Assembly: GCA_020442225.1 (NCBI GenBank)
Contig: JAGRKR010000053.1
Location: 1,292-14,444 of the forward strand
Length of the DNA: 13,153 nt
Origin: Hyphomicrobiaceae bacterium
Lineage (GTDB): Bacteria; Pseudomonadota; Alphaproteobacteria; Rhizobiales; Hyphomicrobiaceae
Direction: 5' to 3'
Made by a program: the position numbers and the translations under genes. Shown in pieces: positions 1 to 7,371 of the stretch. Position 1 is the stretch's first letter, and each line of letters opens with the position of its first letter. The notes below the pieces were generated by a model. It made no database searches. It was not told where the DNA came from and was given only the letters and a program-made list of their open reading frames with translations.

Positions 1-231
1 TCAGCGATGTCCTGCCCCGCCGTGCTCGCGGTAGTACCTGAGAAGATAGACCCGAACCGCACTCGACAGCGCCGAGGAGGCGCGAGCCGCATCGATCTCG
101 GCGACGAGGCGGGCAACCGGCAGATCGCGGCTGGCCGCCACCTCCTTGAGCGCATCCCAGAACGGCGGCTCGAGCGAGATCGACGTGCGGTGCCCGCGAA
201 TGGAGAACGATCGCTTCAGCGGCCGCGTCAT
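1..231 (-). CDS. Ribbon-helix-helix domain protein (RHH_4-like), 76 aa
   Basis: A complete small ORF; its TGA stop lies exactly at the left edge (complement of positions 1-3). The N-terminal half has the ribbon-helix-helix layout: a basic beta strand (KRSFSIRGHRTSISLE, residues 6-21), then two helices (about 22-34 and 38-49). The C-terminus adds a third helix ending in a basic tail. The length and the RGHRTSISLE signature match the RHH_4 type of small alphaproteobacterial proteins. These are thought to bind DNA as dimers, but their targets are largely unknown. The start overlaps the stop of the upstream DUF4169 gene in an ATGA (228-231), so the two are probably translationally coupled. The family call is firm; a role as a regulator of the adjacent catabolic genes would be guesswork. 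Confidence 0.85.
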   Translation of the reverse strand: MTRPLKRSFSIRGHRTSISLEPPFWDALKEVAASRDLPVARLVAEIDAARASSALSSAVRVYLLRYYREHGGAGHR

Positions 232-437
232 GGCTCGTCGCGGTTCGCATCGGTTGCGGACGGCTGGCGCGCGTGCGCTTCGAGCCGGCGGCGCTCCAGC
301 TCCGACTCGGCCGCCGTCTGCCGACGCTCGGCCTTGGGACGACCAAACCGCTTACGGTTCTCCGCGGCGCGCTGCTCCTTCTCGGCGCGCGCCTTACGCT
401 TGCGCTGCTGGCGAAGGTTGATGATCTCTCCACTCAT
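228..437 (-). CDS. DUF4169 family protein, 69 aa
   Basis: A short, very highly charged protein that opens with the DUF4169 hallmark: MSGEIINLRQQRKRKARAEK, followed by EQRAAENRKRFGR (about residues 21-33). It is predicted to be almost entirely helical, rich in Arg, Lys, Glu and Ala, with no membrane segment or signal peptide. No biochemical function is established for the family. I place the start at the ATG at 437, not the in-frame one 30 bases upstream at 467. The family motif begins immediately there, and an AGAGG ribosome-binding site sits 9 bases before it. The gene follows the flavin reductase after 48 bases and overlaps the ribbon-helix-helix gene by 4 bases. In my recollection the DUF4169-RHH pair recurs in alphaproteobacteria, often near housekeeping genes, so its link to the catabolic operon may be positional only. 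Confidence 0.85.
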   Translation of the reverse strand: MSGEIINLRQQRKRKARAEKEQRAAENRKRFGRPKAERRQTAAESELERRRLEAHARQPSATDANRDEP

Positions 438-485
438 GCGCGTATCCGCCTCTGGGCTTCCTGGCAAAACGCCGGCCCGCCCGTG

Positions 486-977
486 TCAGGCATCGGCCTT
501 GGCAAGCGTGCGAAAACTGCCGGAGTAATAGAGAAGCGGCTCGGCATCGGCACGAACGCAGGCATCGCGAACGCGGCCGATGAAGATGGTGTGCGTGCGT
601 CCGTCCATCTCCTCCTCGAGCGAACAGTCGAGGCTGGCGAGCGCGCCCTTCAGCACGGGAGCGCCGGTCTTGAGCACGTCCCACCTGTCGGCCTCGAAGC
701 GCGCCTCGCCCGCAAGGCCCGCCTGCCCGGCGAAGCGCAGGGCGATATCCGACTGATCGAAGGCCAGAACATTGACGCAGAAGCACTTGCTGGCCTGGAT
801 CAGGTCGTGAGCGCTCGCATTGCGGTTGATGCAGGCGAGGATCAGGGGCGGCTCGTCTGACAGCGAGCACACGGATGTCGCCGTCGTGCCTGTGCGATCG
901 CCTGGCGCCCCGACCGCGATCACCGTGACCGCGCCCGGGTACAGGCGCATGACCTGACGGAAGCTCGACTTGTCCAT
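486..977 (-). CDS. Flavin reductase domain protein, probable reductase component of a two-component monooxygenase
   Basis: A 163-residue protein of the flavin reductase-like (FMN-binding split barrel) family, which includes NtaB, HpaC and DszD. The FMN-binding core is visible as GTTATSVCSLSDEPP (residues 30-44), followed by a strand ending CINRNAS (49-55). Downstream are FAGQAG (82-87), DGRTHTIFIGRV (125-136) and the C-terminal PLLYYSGSFRTL (147-158). Such proteins reduce free FMN or FAD with NAD(P)H and pass it to a separate oxygenase. The gene directly follows the NtaA-type monooxygenase after a 67-base gap, the arrangement expected of a matched pair. I chose the ATG at 977 because the conserved fold starts there and GGAGGAGAG lies upstream. 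An in-frame ATG at 1079 would overlap the monooxygenase gene and add a proline/glycine-rich, unconserved tail. The family is clear; the partner is inferred from adjacency. Confidence 0.9.
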   Translation of the reverse strand: MDKSSFRQVMRLYPGAVTVIAVGAPGDRTGTTATSVCSLSDEPPLILACINRNASAHDLIQASKCFCVNVLAFDQSDIALRFAGQAGLAGEARFEADRWDVLKTGAPVLKGALASLDCSLEEEMDGRTHTIFIGRVRDACVRADAEPLLYYSGSFRTLAKADA

Positions 978-1044
978 ATCGCTCTGTCTCTCCTCCCCAT
1001 TGTTCACCGGCACTCGTCGTGCCCCGGCCTCGCCGGCATCTGGC

Positions 1045-2403
1045 TCACCGGCGCCAATCACCGATCTCGGCTTTGGCAATACCGAGATTCTCCCGCAGCG
1101 TCTTGCCAGCGAACTCGCGCCGGAACAAGCCTCGTCGCTGCAGCTCCGGCACGACCAGCCGGGCGAAATCCTCGTAGCTGCCCGGAACGTGCGTCGCCGC
1201 CAGCACGAAGCCGTCGCAGGCCGGCGCCGTGAACCATTCCTCCATCTGGTCGGCGACGTCTTTCGGTGTGCCGACGAAGACCGGCACCTCGTGGATCGTG
1301 CCGCGCTTGGAGGCCTCCACGAACTCCGCCACAGTCGGCGTCGGATTGCCGGTGGCAGCGACCACCCGATCGACGATGCCTCTTAGGCCGCTGATGCCGT
1401 CCATTTCCTCCTGCGTGAAAGCGGAGTCGAGCGGTTTGCTCGCGAAGTCGTAGTTGAGTACCTCCGAGAGCAGCGCCAAGGCGTCGATGCGTCGCGCCGT
1501 GCCCTCGATCAGCTCCATCTTCGCTTCCGCCACCGCGCGGGTCTCTCCGACCACGCAGTAGCAGGCCGGCGCCACCTTGACGCTGGCGGGGTCGCGCCCG
1601 AAGGCGGCCACCTGCTCCTTGAAGCCCTTGTAGATGCGCTTGCCCGTCTCGAGCGAGGGGTAGATGCAGAAGATGAGCTCGCCCCAGCGCGCCGCGAACG
1701 CCTGACCGCGGCCGCTCTGTCCGGCCTGCATGACGACCGGCCGCCCCTGCGGTGAGCGCGGCACGGTGAACGGCCCCTTGGACTTGAAATAGTGCCCCTG
1801 GTGATGCAGCGGATGCACCTTTGCCGGGTCGGCGAAGCGCCCCGTTGCGCGATCGGCGAGGATGGCGCCATCCTCCCAGGTATCCCAGTGCCCGAGCACG
1901 ACCTCCATGAACTCGTCCGCCCGGTCGTAGCGCAGGTCGTGGCCGAGGTGATCCTCGTGGCTGAAGTTGAGCGCCTCGGAACGATTGAGCGAGGTCACCA
2001 CGTTCCAGGCGCCGCGCCCGCCGCACATCAGATCGAACGTCGCGAAGACGCGCGCGACGTGGAACGGCTCGTAGTACGTGGTGGAATAGGTCCCGCCGAT
2101 ACCGATGTACTCGCTGGCCATGGCCATGACGGTCATGATCGACACGAGATCCATCTTGACTACGCGCACACCGTTGGCGACCGACTCCTTGTAGTCCTGG
2201 CCGAAGATATCCGGCATGGCCAGGCGATCGTCGAAGAAGGCCATGTGGAAACGCCCATCCTCAAGCGTGCGGGCGATGCGCTGGAAATAGGCCGGGGTCA
2301 GGAAATCCTGAGCGCTGGCGGGATGGCGCCAGGAGCCGACGTAATTCGAGCAGTTCTGCGCCTGCAGGAAGGCAACCATCGTCATCTGGCGCGCCGCAGC
2401 CAT
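1045..2403 (-). CDS. NtaA/SnaA/DszA-family flavin-dependent monooxygenase (LLM class oxidoreductase)
   Basis: A 452-residue protein with the length and landmarks of the nitrilotriacetate monooxygenase component A family, a branch of the luciferase-like TIM barrels. Visible landmarks are GRFHMAFFDDRL (50-61), the GGRGAWNVVTS flavin-site motif (128-138), FMEVVLGHWDTWEDGA (165-180), YFKSKGPFTVPRSPQGRPVV (205-224) and QAGQSGRGQAFAARW (226-240). Members use FMNH2 from a separate reductase plus O2 to cleave C-N or C-S bonds (NTA, EDTA, dibenzothiophene sulfone, pristinamycin IIA). With amidohydrolase and peptidase neighbours, an N-substituted amino acid or carboxylate is the most plausible substrate here; that is inference. 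It is cytoplasmic, with no signal peptide. The ATG at 2403 has GAGGAG 9 bases upstream; the next ATG (2385) has no comparable site. It lies 121 bases after the gamma-glutamyltransferase-family gene, enough for its own promoter. Confidence 0.92.
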   Translation of the reverse strand: MAAARQMTMVAFLQAQNCSNYVGSWRHPASAQDFLTPAYFQRIARTLEDGRFHMAFFDDRLAMPDIFGQDYKESVANGVRVVKMDLVSIMTVMAMASEYIGIGGTYSTTYYEPFHVARVFATFDLMCGGRGAWNVVTSLNRSEALNFSHEDHLGHDLRYDRADEFMEVVLGHWDTWEDGAILADRATGRFADPAKVHPLHHQGHYFKSKGPFTVPRSPQGRPVVMQAGQSGRGQAFAARWGELIFCIYPSLETGKRIYKGFKEQVAAFGRDPASVKVAPACYCVVGETRAVAEAKMELIEGTARRIDALALLSEVLNYDFASKPLDSAFTQEEMDGISGLRGIVDRVVAATGNPTPTVAEFVEASKRGTIHEVPVFVGTPKDVADQMEEWFTAPACDGFVLAATHVPGSYEDFARLVVPELQRRGLFRREFAGKTLRENLGIAKAEIGDWRR

Positions 2404-2524
2404 CGTCTCGTGCTCCTCGCAGCATCCACGCCGGGCTGGCGTCTCGACGCCTCATGATCGACAAGCACAGACCGCCTGTCCAGACCAATGGGGCGGGCGA
2501 ACAGGGGTGGCGATGCCGCAGCTC

Positions 2525-4318
2525 TCAGCGACCCGCCGCATACCCCTGCATGCCCCGGGCGTTTGCGGCCGCCTTGAGAAGATCGCCGTCCTTCGCCGCG
2601 GCCGTGAGGCGGCCCTCCGACCAGGGGCCACCGATCTCGACATCGTGCCCGCGCCGCTTCAGCTCGGCGAGCGTATCGTCGGGGAAGCGGCTCTCGATCA
2701 CGAGGCGGCCGGGCTTGCGCCCGCGCGGCCAGAACGAGTTCGGGAAATGCTCGCTGTGCCAGGACGGCGCATCGATCGCCTCCTGCAGGTTCATGCCGTG
2801 GTCCGCATGGCGCAGGAACATGACGGTCGACCACTGGTCCTGCTGATCGCCGCCCGGCGTGCCCCAGGCCATGTATGGCTCGCCGTCACGCAAGGCCAGC
2901 GAGGGCGACAGCGTCGTGCGCGGACGCTTGCGCGGCGCCAGTGCCGAGGGCGAGGCCTCGTCGAGCCAGAACATCTGACCGCGTACGCTCATGCAGAAGC
3001 CGAGCTCGGGCACCACGGGTGCGCTCTGCAGCCAGCCGCCCGACGGCGTGGCCGAGATCATGTTGCCATCCTTGTCGATGACATCGAGGTGCACCGTATC
3101 GCCCTGCATGCGGCCGAGCTGATCGACGGTCGGCTCGCCGAGCGAGAAGTAGTGCCCGATCGGACCGGCATCGCCGCTGGTCGACATGGCCGCCTCGACA
3201 TTGGGCGTGCGCCCGTCTGGCGAGCCGGGCAGCAGATCGAGCGAGGCACGGTCGGCGATGAGCCGGCGCCGCTGCGTCGCATAGGCCTTGGACAGCAGCG
3301 TCTCGGCCGGGACATCGACGAAATTGGGATCGCCGTACCACGCCTCGCGGTCGGCAAACGCCAGCTTCGATGCCTCCGTGACCTTGTGCACGAACTCGGC
3401 GCTCTCGGGAGAGATTCCCTTCAGGCCCATGCCGTCGAGAATGGCGAGCTGTTGCAGCATGACCGGACCCTGGCTCCAGAATCCGCACTTGCAGACGGTG
3501 TAGCGACCGTAGTCGTACGTGACGGGCTCCTCGTAGGTCGCCTGCCATTCCGCGAGGTCCTCGCCGCGCAGGAGGCCGCCGTTCTTGCGCATGGACGCAT
3601 CGAGCAGTTTCTCCTTGCGGTGGAAGCGGTCGATCGCCTCGGCCACGAAGCCGTGATACCAGGCCTTGCGCGCAGCGGCGATCTGCCCCTCGCGATCGCG
3701 GCTCTTGGCCTCGGCCTCCGCGAGAATGCGCTTGTAGGTCGCTGCCAGAGCCTTGTTCGCGAGCCAGGTCCCGGGCTTCGGCGCCTCGCCGTCGATGAGA
3801 TAGACCGCTCCCGAGGTCGGCCAGTGCTCGCGGAAGAGGTCGCGCACCCGGCGAATGAACTCCGACATCTTCGGCAGCATCGGGACGCCCGTCTCGGCGT
3901 ACCCGATCGCCGGCTCGAGTACGTCCCTGAGCCGCAGCGTGCCGTAGTCGGCGAGCAGCTTCATCCAGCCGTCGAAGGCGCCGGGCACCACAGCCGGCAG
4001 CAGACCCGAGCCCGGCACCGTCTCGAGACCGAGCTTGCGGAAGTGAGCGATCGTCGCCAGCCCCGGGGCCGGCCCCTGGCCACACAGGACGCGCACCTTG
4101 CCGTCCTTCTTGGCCCAGAACACCGCCGGCAGCTCACCGCCCGGCCCATTGAGGTGCGGCTCGGCGATCTGCAGGACGAAGCCCGTGGCGCAGGCGGCGT
4201 CGAAGGCGTTCCCGCCCCTTTCCAGCGTCGCCATGCCGACGGCGGTTGCCAGCCAGTGCGTGGACGTGACAACGCCGAACTTACCGAGCAATTCCGGCCG
4301 GGTCGTGAACTTGAACAT
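2525..4318 (-). CDS. Gamma-glutamyltransferase-family amidohydrolase, cytoplasmic type
   Basis: A 597-residue Ntn-hydrolase of the gamma-glutamyltransferase family. The N-terminal half shows GGNAFDAA (35-42) and EPHLNGPGG (53-61). The autoprocessing site is Thr408 within GDTVHLDVIDKDGN. Self-cleavage before it would give subunits of about 407 and 190 residues, as in classical enzymes, with Thr408 as the new N-terminal nucleophile. The small subunit carries KRPRTTLSPSLALRDG and GTPGGDQQDQW (486-496), whose Gly489-Gly490 is the expected oxyanion-hole pair. There is no signal peptide, and the canonical TTH and SSM motifs are altered. This resembles the YwrD / oxamate-amidohydrolase / acylase-like branch more than periplasmic glutathione-degrading enzymes. 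An amidase on a small imported gamma-glutamyl, oxamate-like or N-acyl compound is therefore likelier than true transpeptidation. The ATG at 4318 has a GAGAGG ribosome-binding site. It lies 34 bases after the TRAP permease gene, so probably the same operon. Confidence 0.92.
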   Translation of the reverse strand: MFKFTTRPELLGKFGVVTSTHWLATAVGMATLERGGNAFDAACATGFVLQIAEPHLNGPGGELPAVFWAKKDGKVRVLCGQGPAPGLATIAHFRKLGLETVPGSGLLPAVVPGAFDGWMKLLADYGTLRLRDVLEPAIGYAETGVPMLPKMSEFIRRVRDLFREHWPTSGAVYLIDGEAPKPGTWLANKALAATYKRILAEAEAKSRDREGQIAAARKAWYHGFVAEAIDRFHRKEKLLDASMRKNGGLLRGEDLAEWQATYEEPVTYDYGRYTVCKCGFWSQGPVMLQQLAILDGMGLKGISPESAEFVHKVTEASKLAFADREAWYGDPNFVDVPAETLLSKAYATQRRRLIADRASLDLLPGSPDGRTPNVEAAMSTSGDAGPIGHYFSLGEPTVDQLGRMQGDTVHLDVIDKDGNMISATPSGGWLQSAPVVPELGFCMSVRGQMFWLDEASPSALAPRKRPRTTLSPSLALRDGEPYMAWGTPGGDQQDQWSTVMFLRHADHGMNLQEAIDAPSWHSEHFPNSFWPRGRKPGRLVIESRFPDDTLAELKRRGHDVEIGGPWSEGRLTAAAKDGDLLKAAANARGMQGYAAGR

Positions 4319-4352
4319 GGGCTGCCTCTCTTCGGAACGTACGACGAATGTC

Positions 4353-6341
4353 TCAGGTCTGCTGCGAGGGGGGCGGTGTCGCGACCGCCTCGTCGGGTTG
4401 GCCGCGCATGACGAACCAGTGTCGGAGCAGCAGGACGCCTGCCACGCCGCCGCCGATCAGATCCGTCATCGGGTTGGGATCGATCAGGGCAATGGCCGCC
4501 ACGAAGAGCGGGACCCGCTCCCACATCTGCAGGCGTCCGATGAACCGCCCCTCGAGCGCGAAGTTGAGAATGACCGTGCCGAACATGGCGATGGCCGCCG
4601 CCAGCATCTGGTCGGCGAACGTCCCCTTGACGCCCAGGATCTGCGGCTGGAACAGGAACAGGAACGGCAGCAGGAAGCCCGGCAGCGCCAGGCGGACGGC
4701 CACGAACGCGGTCTTCCAGAAATTCGCCTTGGCGATGTTGGCGCCGACGAGCGCCGCCACCGCCACCGGCGGCGTGATGGCGGAGAGATTGGCGAAGTAG
4801 AAGACGAACATATGCGCGGCGAGAATCGGCACGCCGAGCTCGATCAGCGCCGGGGCTCCGAACAGCGCCACGATGAAATAGGATGCCGACGTCGGCAGCC
4901 CCAGGCCGAAGACGAGGCATGACATCGCCACGATGATGCCGAGCGTGATGAGCCGGCCGTCGGCCAGCTCCAGCATGGCGAGCGAGAGGCGTTGCGCGAA
5001 GCCTGTCACCGTCAGGATCTCGACCATGACGCCGATCACGGCGATGACGGTCGCCACCATGGCGCCGTCACGGGCGCCTTCCACGAACGAGCGTCCGGTG
5101 CGCCACAGCGCGTGCTTGATCGAGGCGAGCGAGAAGCCGCCCAGGACGATCCTGACCAGCATGTCCAGCGCGAGCAGCAGCAGCACCGCATAGAGCGCCG
5201 CGTGGCCCGACGGCAGGCCCGTCGTCAGGAGGTAGATGAGCAGGAGGATCGCAGCCAGAAGGTGCCAGTTGGCCAGGGCCTCGCGCTTCAGGTCGACGAC
5301 GCCGAGCTCATCCGCCGCCTTGCGGGCATCGAGGCCGAGATTGGCCGAGCGCAAGTGCACTGCGACGACGAGGAAGGCGTAATAGATCACCGCCGGTACG
5401 ATCGCCGCGATCATCACATCGGAATAGGGGATGCCGGTGATGCCGACGATGAGGAAGGCAGCGAGCCCCATGACGGGCGGCATGATCTGGCCGCCGGTCG
5501 AGGCCACAGCCTCGACGGCGCCGGCGAAATGCGGGCTGAAGCCATAGCGCTTCATCAGCGGAATGGTGATGGCGCCGGTCGAGGCCACGTTGGCCACCGT
5601 CGAGCCGGAGACGGTGCCCATGAGGCCGCTCGAGATGACGGCCACCTGCGCCGGGCCGGCGCGGTTGCGGCGGCCGACGACGAAGCCGAGCTTGACGATG
5701 AATTCGATGGCGCCGGTCGCCTTGAGCGCACCCCCGAACAGCATGAACATGAAGATTGTCGATGCCGAGAGGGAAGTCAGGCCGCCGAGCAGGCCCTGAA
5801 AATAGGGAATGGACGAGTAGCCGATCAGGCGATTGCCGCTGATGCCGGCGTGCGCCAGGATCTCGCCGGGCAGCAGATAGCCCCAGTAGCCGTAGGCCAG
5901 GCCGAGTATCGCCAGCAGTGGAATGGTCCAGCCCCACTGCTTGCCTGCGAGAATGAGCGTCACCGCCAGAAGCAGGATCCCGACCGCCACGTCCGCCGCA
6001 TTGGGCAGGAAGCTGCGGGTCTCGACCAACTCGGGATACTCGACGTGAATGTAGACGATCGCCACCACCGACAGCGCCGCGAGCACCCACCAGAGCAGGC
6101 GCTCCAGTGGCCGCTCCGCGGCCTCGATGAGGACGAGGTAGCCGATCAGAACCGAAAACCCGAGATGCAGGTTGCGGAACTGACCGGAGGGCAGCACGAA
6201 GAGAAAGAGTTGCAGCGCGTGGACGCCGACCATCGCCAGCGCCAACGCGATGAGCAGTCGCGATGCCCATCGCGACTGCGTGCGTTCGACGCCCGAGAAG
6301 GCGGCGAGTGCCGAGTTGCGGTCCGACTCTCCGCCTGTCAT
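4353..6341 (-). CDS. TRAP transporter permease, fused small and large membrane subunits (DctQM-like, TAXI type)
   Basis: A 662-residue inner-membrane protein. The N-terminal part has four hydrophobic segments (about 28-50, 57-73, 83-100, 116-132), corresponding to the small DctQ-like subunit. The rest is the large DctM-like subunit of the IT superfamily, with many further membrane segments. Its signature regions are visible: SGLMGTVSGSTVANVASTGA (238-257, the ion/substrate loop) and VEAVASTGGQIMPPVMG (276-292). A second half contains FGLGLPTSASYFIVAL and later SAITPPVAVAALVGA, the matching pseudo-repeat. Fused QM permeases normally partner TAXI binding proteins, and such a gene lies 19 bases upstream. 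The complex would import an anionic or zwitterionic organic solute using a sodium or proton gradient. The ribosome-binding site at the ATG (6341) is weak, which fits translational coupling to the abundant binding protein. The substrate is unknown; the neighbours suggest an amide or amino-acid derivative. Confidence 0.95.
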   Translation of the reverse strand: MTGGESDRNSALAAFSGVERTQSRWASRLLIALALAMVGVHALQLFLFVLPSGQFRNLHLGFSVLIGYLVLIEAAERPLERLLWWVLAALSVVAIVYIHVEYPELVETRSFLPNAADVAVGILLLAVTLILAGKQWGWTIPLLAILGLAYGYWGYLLPGEILAHAGISGNRLIGYSSIPYFQGLLGGLTSLSASTIFMFMLFGGALKATGAIEFIVKLGFVVGRRNRAGPAQVAVISSGLMGTVSGSTVANVASTGAITIPLMKRYGFSPHFAGAVEAVASTGGQIMPPVMGLAAFLIVGITGIPYSDVMIAAIVPAVIYYAFLVVAVHLRSANLGLDARKAADELGVVDLKREALANWHLLAAILLLIYLLTTGLPSGHAALYAVLLLLALDMLVRIVLGGFSLASIKHALWRTGRSFVEGARDGAMVATVIAVIGVMVEILTVTGFAQRLSLAMLELADGRLITLGIIVAMSCLVFGLGLPTSASYFIVALFGAPALIELGVPILAAHMFVFYFANLSAITPPVAVAALVGANIAKANFWKTAFVAVRLALPGFLLPFLFLFQPQILGVKGTFADQMLAAAIAMFGTVILNFALEGRFIGRLQMWERVPLFVAAIALIDPNPMTDLIGGGVAGVLLLRHWFVMRGQPDEAVATPPPSQQT

Positions 6342-6360
6342 GGGCCTGCCTGTGTCCTGA

Positions 6361-7371
6361 TCAGCCGGCGATCTTCAAGCCCTCGCGCCAGACGCCCTTC
6401 TCCTTGAAGTACTGCGCGGCGCCGGCATGAACGGGGTAGGAGTCGATCAGGTACTTCGTCGCGAAGTCCAGCCGCACGTCCTTGAGCGCAACGCCGCCCG
6501 TCTTCTGCACGTAGTCCGTGTTCTCGAAGATCGCCTTGACGACGCTGTAGACAAGCTCTTTCGGCGCGTCGGCGCGCGTGGCAGCGACGCCACCGAAGGA
6601 GAGCATCAGCGTCGGCTTGTCGATGCTCGGGAAGGTCTTGGGATCGACCGTAAAGCTCATCACGCCCGGGTTGATGGCCTGCGCCTTCTTGATGAGCTCG
6701 GGGGTGACCGGGAGGATGCGCACCTTGTGCGTGGTCGTCAGCTTCTTGAGCGTTCCCGACGGATTGCCCGCAGTGAGAAGCGTCGGGATGCAGTCGACGG
6801 CGCCGGCCGCGAAGGCATCGTACGTCTCCTTCCAGGAGCCGTAGGTGTAGTTCACCTTGTCGGAGATGCCGATGGCCTTGAAGAGCGCCTGGAAAAGGCC
6901 GTTGGTGGCGCCGCCGGCCGTGGTCGGCATGACGCGCTTGCCCTTGAGGTCCTCGAGGCTCTTGATCGGCGAATCCGCCCGCACCATCGGCGTGCACTGC
7001 CAGATCGTGTAGGCGAACATCTGCACGGCCGGGACGGGCTTGCCCTTGAACTTGCCGGTGCCCTTGATCGCCGGCTCCCAGTCCGTCGACGTGGTCTGGC
7101 CGAAATCGATCTGCTTCTCGCGCAGCAGCGCCATGTTCTCCGAGCCGCCGGCGGTCGCCAGGGACGTATGGCGCTGCTTGGAGTTCTTCGTCGCGGCCTG
7201 GGCCAGGACGGCAATGATCTGATAGCCCGTGGAGCCGAGGCTCGACGAGCCCCACTTGTAGATTTTGTCTTGTGCGAACGCGAGCGAGCCGCCGCCGAGG
7301 CCCGGCAGCATGAGCGCGCCGCCCGCACCTCCGAGAGCCGCAAGAACGGTACGCCGATCGAGATCTGCCAT
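6361..7371 (-). CDS. TAXI family TRAP transporter solute-binding protein
   Basis: A 336-residue secreted protein, the first gene of the leftward operon. Residues 1-33 form a signal peptide with a twin-arginine-like start (LDRRTVLAALGG) and a probable cut after AFA, before Gln34. The mature protein opens with the TAXI pattern KWGSSSLGSTGYQIIAVLA (39-57). It continues with TAGGSENMALL (73-83), the LKGKRVMPTTAGGATNGLF hinge/ligand region (142-160) and AGAVDCIPTLL (189-199). TAXI proteins capture the solute in the periplasm for the TRAP permease encoded next. Known ligands of the class include glutamate and 2-oxoglutarate, but most are uncharacterised. I chose the ATG at 7371 over an in-frame ATG at 7467. 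It has AGGAGG 5 bases upstream of it, and the signal peptide begins there. Its start lies 231 bases from the divergent M20 gene. Confidence 0.94.
   Translation of the reverse strand: MADLDRRTVLAALGGAGGALMLPGLGGGSLAFAQDKIYKWGSSSLGSTGYQIIAVLAQAATKNSKQRHTSLATAGGSENMALLREKQIDFGQTTSTDWEPAIKGTGKFKGKPVPAVQMFAYTIWQCTPMVRADSPIKSLEDLKGKRVMPTTAGGATNGLFQALFKAIGISDKVNYTYGSWKETYDAFAAGAVDCIPTLLTAGNPSGTLKKLTTTHKVRILPVTPELIKKAQAINPGVMSFTVDPKTFPSIDKPTLMLSFGGVAATRADAPKELVYSVVKAIFENTDYVQKTGGVALKDVRLDFATKYLIDSYPVHAGAAQYFKEKGVWREGLKIAG

Noticed and set aside
1..437. Reading the DUF4169 / ribbon-helix-helix pair as a toxin-antitoxin module
   Set aside because: Size and overlap fit superficially, but DUF4169 has no toxin fold features and the RHH protein belongs to a widespread family not known as an antitoxin.
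1045..2403. Alkanesulfonate monooxygenase (SsuD) or bacterial luciferase as the identity of the flavin monooxygenase
   Set aside because: The length of 452 residues and the AWNVVTS and YFKSKGPF-type segments fit the NtaA/SnaA/DszA branch rather than the shorter SsuD or LuxA proteins.
2507..4411. A 634-codon open frame on the plus strand opposite the GGT-family gene
   Set aside because: Its translation is Arg/Ala/Gly/Glu-rich with no recognisable motif. It mirrors a gene with a complete catalytic signature and is a typical antisense shadow in GC-rich DNA.
4992..6407. A 471-codon plus-strand open frame opposite the TRAP permease, extremely rich in Asp, Glu, Arg, His and Gln
   Set aside because: Its composition is what antisense reading of hydrophobic membrane codons gives. 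It has no domain and no ribosome-binding site, and the minus-strand permease is certain.
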